DNA of 64,000 nucleotides, taken from positions 1 to 64,000 of IMG/VR virus record IMGVR_UViG_3300024299_000645; one strand, 5' to 3'. A program made the position numbers and the translations under genes. Origin of the DNA: a virus. Below, piece after piece: positions 60,637 through 64,000 of this stretch; within the stretch, counting starts at the first letter, position 1; each line of letters opens with the position of its first letter. Under the pieces are notes generated by a model, which ran no database searches, had not been told where the DNA came from, and saw only the letters and a list, made by a program, of their open reading frames with translations.

Positions 60637-61108
60637 TAGATCATTAAATGACGATGATTTATTGATAATATTAGAATTTTTAGTTGAATGCTCATATTTA
60701 AGATATAAAAATAATGTGAGTTTAAAAAGTATCAAATATAATGAAGCCAAGTGGGTGGGAACCTTTATAGATTCATCTTTAATTTCTATGAGTGGTGTTA
60801 AATGGGAAGAAGAGTTAAAAGGATATCGTTTATTATTCAGAGGTGTTACTCTTCCTGGACATGTAAAAAAAGTATCGAGAGATATTATACAAAGTTCATA
60901 TCAATGGAGCCATATAAACATCCAAAAGGAAATTACAGGTGGAGTCGGACCATATTATTTAACAAATAATGTAGATTCTAAAAATGGTGTTAAGAGTTAT
61001 AAATTTTCAAACATTATGAAAAAGTTATCCCAAAAAGGTATCGTAGATTTAGTGGATGTCAAAATGTTTAATAATGTGAAACAAAATATTTGGAAATATA
61101 ATTTATGA
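60623..61108 (+). CDS. Hypothetical protein, 161 aa, possibly GNAT-like
   Basis: Starts MQCSNRSLNDDDLLIILEFL, ATG 60623; GTG 60614 is an alternative. AKWVGTFIDSSLISMSGVKW followed by GYRLLFRGVTLPGH looks like the strands of a GNAT-like acyl- or acetyltransferase, but the acetyl-CoA motif is not clear. It sits between the B12-rSAM and AMP-ligase-like genes with ATGA-type overlaps. It may transfer an acyl group to or from the mini-ligase product, which is speculative. Confidence 0.4.
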   Translation: MQCSNRSLNDDDLLIILEFLVECSYLRYKNNVSLKSIKYNEAKWVGTFIDSSLISMSGVKWEEELKGYRLLFRGVTLPGHVKKVSRDIIQSSYQWSHINIQKEITGGVGPYYLTNNVDSKNGVKSYKFSNIMKKLSQKGIVDLVDVKMFNNVKQNIWKYNL

Positions 61109-61725
61109 AAATATCTTTATATACTAGTGGTTCAACAGGAAAACAAAAACTAGTTACACATGCTGAAAAGGATTTTTATAAAGCCGGTCATTGGTTAGTT
61201 GAAAAATGGGGAATAGGATACGATGATGTTATTATAAACCCTTTCCCAACATGGACTATTGCATGCTGGGCGTTTTGTATAATACCTGCAAAAATTGCCC
61301 ATTGTAATTTAGTAAATATTAAATTTGAACCTTTGAAATTCTGGGATGTTGTAGAAGAAGTTAAACCTACAATTCTTACATTAGCAATTGGAACATGGAG
61401 GACCCTTGTTAAAAGAAAAAAACCTAATCTTGAATTTGTTAGGAATTTTTCTACAGGCTCTGCGCCAGTTACTGATGAAGATATATCACTAATGAAATCA
61501 ACAGGCGCACAAAATGTTTGGAACATATATGGTTCTACAGAATGTATACCACCTGTAATGATATCAAATAATAATATTTTTGATTTTCAAGAATCTCCAT
61601 ATTATTTGGAATACAAAGATAATTTATTTGTTGATGGTGTAAGCACAGGTGATACATTTGATCTTAGTACAGGAAAATTTGAGAGTAGAATAAAACAGAT
61701 AAAGGCGGATACATGGAAGTCTTAA
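61105..61725 (+). CDS. Minimal AMP-ligase-like (adenylation) protein
   Basis: 206 residues. It begins almost at the A3 motif (LYTSGSTGKQKL, T7-K13) and includes A5 (NIYGSTECIPPV, Y142-E146) and A7 (STGDTFDL, S180-D183). Normal acyl-CoA/amino-acid adenylating enzymes are over 500 residues: the N-terminal part before A3 and the C-terminal mobile lysine domain are absent. The reading frame overlaps both neighbours, so it is not an obvious pseudogene. It could activate an acid only if another protein supplied missing parts, or serve as a decoy/binding protein. Confidence 0.75.
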   Translation: MKISLYTSGSTGKQKLVTHAEKDFYKAGHWLVEKWGIGYDDVIINPFPTWTIACWAFCIIPAKIAHCNLVNIKFEPLKFWDVVEEVKPTILTLAIGTWRTLVKRKKPNLEFVRNFSTGSAPVTDEDISLMKSTGAQNVWNIYGSTECIPPVMISNNNIFDFQESPYYLEYKDNLFVDGVSTGDTFDLSTGKFESRIKQIKADTWKS

Positions 61726-62408
61726 CAGAGAAAGAATATTATACATATCATACCGAAAATGCAGTTCCTACGAAATTAAAAATAGATAGTGAATTGTTTG
61801 TAAAGGAAATATCCAGGTTTAATTTTATACCTTGGGGAGATGTTCACTTAGAATTTCCACGGTATGCGGTTCCTTTAATTAATGAAGATGGAATTTTTAA
61901 AAAAGATGATCCTGCGTGTTATCCATTAGATAGATGGAACTTTTTATTAGAATATCCCCAATTCAAATATAAAGAATGGACAGATGACCACCTGGTTAAA
62001 TGGAAAGAATGGAATTCTCGAAAAATTGATATGGATAGTATTGTAAATGAAAAACATTTTAAGGAACCAACTGATGCATTAAAAATTTCCAGTCTATCTG
62101 TATTAAGTGAAATATTGCCTTATATGTATAGAAGCTGTATATTCAAATGGGATTATTTGGGACATTTTAAAAAACATATAGATACTTGGCACCCAACACA
62201 GTGGATTAGGTTATGGGGGACCACTAATCCCGACGGCATGGTTTTGCGTTATGAAGAAAATGGTACAATGGTAAGAAGGCATAATATAGAACAGGGTAGA
62301 CTTTATCTACACGATTCAATTAAGCCTCACGAAGCGTTAGCCTTTACCGATGATGTATATCAATTCTTTATAGCATTAAATCCGCGTGCATTGGAGGTTT
62401 TATGGTAG
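61713..62408 (+). CDS. Aspartyl/asparaginyl beta-hydroxylase-like 2OG oxygenase
   Basis: 231 residues. H155-I-D157 in GHFKKHIDTWHP and distal histidines in YLHDSIKPHEALAF (H200, H206), followed by the Arg in ALNPRALEVL, give a likely 2-oxoglutarate-iron site of the AspH fold. GTTNPDGMVLRYEENG is the intermediate strand. It would hydroxylate an amino-acid side chain, in a peptide or free. The match is by motif only. Start with AAAGG upstream; overlaps the AMP-ligase-like gene by 13 bases. Confidence 0.55.
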   Translation: MEVLTEKEYYTYHTENAVPTKLKIDSELFVKEISRFNFIPWGDVHLEFPRYAVPLINEDGIFKKDDPACYPLDRWNFLLEYPQFKYKEWTDDHLVKWKEWNSRKIDMDSIVNEKHFKEPTDALKISSLSVLSEILPYMYRSCIFKWDYLGHFKKHIDTWHPTQWIRLWGTTNPDGMVLRYEENGTMVRRHNIEQGRLYLHDSIKPHEALAFTDDVYQFFIALNPRALEVLW

Positions 62409-63328
62409 AAAGATTAATAGATTCCAGTGAGCATTGGAAAAATGGAAACATTTCAGAAATTAAAGATTTTGCAGATGAGTATGGATATCTTTTTTTCAAA
62501 CAATGTTTAGATGTAGAAGAGAATTTAAACGTTAAACATCAAATAGACGAAGTTTTATTAAAATATAATTATATTACTGAAACTGGGGATTTTAATACAG
62601 ATTTTCAAGATATGTTTTATGCCGGCGGTGTGGGTCCAGATGAATATTTTACTGATATTAATTATTTGGAAGATTTGCATTCATATATGCATCAAGATAT
62701 GTTTTATGCTGTAATGAAAATAATTACCGGCAAAGATTGTATACCTATACCCAGATTAGTTCAAAGGACAATTTTTCCTAATAATCCCAGATTGACAACA
62801 TTACCACATCAAGATCATTGGTATGCTGGAATGTCGAATGATTTGTGGACAATGTGGATTCCTTTTGGTGATGTGTCATCAGATATGGGTTCTATGAGAG
62901 TATATCCTAAATCTCAATTACTTGGGATTATACCTCCAGAAAAAAGATATTTTTCTGAAGAAAACCAGATGATTGGATTTCACCCAACTAACTTTGAAGA
63001 ATGGATTTCTGATAATTTTGAAGCAGGAGACTTTTTAATGTTCAATGTCCTCACTCAACATGGAAACAATCATAATATATCATCTAAAGTCCGGTGCACC
63101 TTAGACGTTAGATACCAACCTACAGATGAGAGATTTTTTGATTTATTTTTTGATACACATTCTAAAGATTTGGAATGGAAAGATATATATTCAAATTTTA
63201 AAGATAAATCAAAATGTTTTTATTGGGACAGATATAATTTAAATATTGTTCAAGATGAATCGTTATCCAGAGCTGTTGCTGAAAATCATGCAACTATAAA
63301 AATAGATTTCAATGATACATTAAAATGA
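62402..63328 (+). CDS. Phytanoyl-CoA dioxygenase (PhyH)-like 2OG oxygenase
   Basis: 308 residues. LPHQDHWY has the H136-x-D138 iron motif, distal H220 lies in LTQHGNNHN, and SSKVRCTLDVRYQP holds the 2OG-binding Arg. MWIPFGDVSSDMGSMRVYP is the typical PhyH beta-strand segment. These enzymes hydroxylate or halogenate small molecules; some close relatives with Ala/Gly instead of Asp halogenate aliphatic carbon, but Asp is kept here, so hydroxylation is more likely. Overlaps neighbours by 7 and 4 bases. Confidence 0.85.
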   Translation: MVERLIDSSEHWKNGNISEIKDFADEYGYLFFKQCLDVEENLNVKHQIDEVLLKYNYITETGDFNTDFQDMFYAGGVGPDEYFTDINYLEDLHSYMHQDMFYAVMKIITGKDCIPIPRLVQRTIFPNNPRLTTLPHQDHWYAGMSNDLWTMWIPFGDVSSDMGSMRVYPKSQLLGIIPPEKRYFSEENQMIGFHPTNFEEWISDNFEAGDFLMFNVLTQHGNNHNISSKVRCTLDVRYQPTDERFFDLFFDTHSKDLEWKDIYSNFKDKSKCFYWDRYNLNIVQDESLSRAVAENHATIKIDFNDTLK

Positions 63329-64000
63329 GCAAAAATATATACATGTGTCAAATAACCCCAGCTGACGAAACTATAGGGGGGATGTCAAAATGTGAATGGG
63401 CATTTTTACCCTACACGGCAGGCGTATTATGGGAATATGCTCATCGTAATGAATTGATTAAAGATAATTACGTTCTTAAAGACACTATTGTGATGAGGGA
63501 CCCTTTAGATGATGTATTGAATAAACTAGATCAACCAGACATAGTGGCATTTTGTTGTTATGTTTGGAATACTAGCTTTCAATGTATTATAGCAGAAAAG
63601 ATTAAAGAAAAATATCCTAATTGTCTTATTGTTGTTGGTGGCCCTCATATACCAGTTAAACAGGATGAATGGTTTAAAGATCGGCCATATATTGATATTG
63701 CTGCTGTAAATGAAGGCGAAGAAATTTTTGAAAATATTTTATTAGAAGGAATTAATGATAATCCAGACTATTCTAAAATAAATGGAATCATATTAAATGA
63801 TACTAATGGTATCCTGAGAACACCGAAGCATCCTAGAATGAAAGATCTTGATGTAATACCAAGTCCCTATCTTACTGGGTTTTTTGAAAAAATAATGAAA
63901 GAGTATCCTGATGTAAAATTCCATGCTACATGGGAATCTAATAGGGGGTGTCCCTTTAGATGTTCTTTTTGTGATTGGGGTGGGTTAACTTATCAAAAAG
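63325..64000 (+). CDS. B12-binding radical SAM enzyme, copy 2 (partial, cut by window end)
   Basis: At least 225 residues; the frame is open to base 64000. The start MSKNIYMCQITPADETIGG overlaps the PhyH-like stop by ATGA. The cobalamin-like domain has LIVVGGPHIPV and IAAVNEGEEIFENI, and C209-x3-C213-x2-C216 is RGCPFRCSFCDWG. It is a clear paralogue of the gene at 58984-60636 (shared IPSPYL, FHAT, RGCPF, FCDWG). The remainder lies outside the window. Confidence 0.85.
   Translation, partial: MSKNIYMCQITPADETIGGMSKCEWAFLPYTAGVLWEYAHRNELIKDNYVLKDTIVMRDPLDDVLNKLDQPDIVAFCCYVWNTSFQCIIAEKIKEKYPNCLIVVGGPHIPVKQDEWFKDRPYIDIAAVNEGEEIFENILLEGINDNPDYSKINGIILNDTNGILRTPKHPRMKDLDVIPSPYLTGFFEKIMKEYPDVKFHATWESNRGCPFRCSFCDWGGLTYQK

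Noticed and set aside
1-64000. tRNA genes, integrase, transposase, insertion sequence ends or attachment sites
   Set aside because: No clover-leaf candidates or such proteins were found in the gaps or frames.

Overview
The window is an AT-rich, densely packed, almost entirely plus-strand stretch of a T4-like (Straboviridae/Kyanoviridae-type) marine myovirus genome. The assignment rests on a recognisable T4 replication core in T4 order (sliding clamp gp45, clamp loader gp44 and gp62, RegA, DNA polymerase gp43, UvsX, helicase gp41, primase gp61, RNase H) combined with genes typical of marine T4-likes: Hsp20, CobS/CobT-like proteins, ThyX, a class II ribonucleotide reductase, a RuvC-like resolvase, 2OG-Fe(II) oxygenases and tryptophan-halogenase-like enzymes. 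No photosynthesis genes are present, so a heterotrophic low-GC marine host (SAR11-like or similar) is at least as likely as a cyanobacterium. The host is an inference.

Layout. 0-2.3 kb: a gp67-like prohead-core protein with a long extra tail, a terminator, an exported small protein and a glutaredoxin. 2.2-8.8 kb: an island of glycan or small-molecule tailoring genes (two glycosyltransferase-like, an LpxA-like acyltransferase, two SGNH-like proteins, a carbamoyltransferase whose frame appears to be shifted near its end). 8.8-13.9 kb: a CobT-like vWA/HExxH protein, its CobS-like AAA+ partner and a glycosyltransferase-like gene, each behind a near-consensus sigma70 promoter. 13.9-27.5 kb: replication, nucleotide metabolism and recombination, interrupted by a periplasmic nucleoside-binding-protein homologue (BMP/PnrA family), an isopenicillin-N-synthase-like oxygenase and an M15 peptidase. 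27.5-36 kb: a run of genes whose products begin with a T4 capsid-targeting-like sequence (MKTYKxF...), including nuclease-like, ligase-like and nucleotidylyltransferase-like enzymes, which could be head-packaged, injected proteins. 36.5-40.9 kb: late virion/fibre-type genes with T4 late promoter motifs. 40.9-46 kb: primase, ThyX, class II RNR, a nucleotidase and a RuvC-like nuclease. 46.0-46.4 kb: the only minus-strand gene. 46.4-50.2 kb: surface-sugar genes including a heptose-activation set (isomerase, GHMP kinase, cytidylyltransferase-like). 50.2-54.2 kb: RNase H, a SleB-type hydrolase, a zinc ribbon and a PD-(D/E)XK exonuclease.

54.2-64 kb, running off the right edge, is the most striking part: a tightly overlapping cluster that looks like a small biosynthetic operon. 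It holds an epimerase, a radical SAM enzyme, two different flavin-dependent halogenase-like proteins, two paralogous B12-binding radical SAM enzymes, a very short AMP-ligase-like protein, a beta-hydroxylase-like oxygenase and a phytanoyl-CoA-dioxygenase-like oxygenase, with two small proteins of unknown role between the halogenases.

Regulation: six promoters share a TTGAxx - 17 bp - TATAAT architecture, and five T4-type late promoter motifs (NATAAATA) lie in intergenic gaps or at gene junctions. No tRNA gene, CRISPR array, insertion sequence or integrase was seen. No gap without a gene exceeds about 180 bases.
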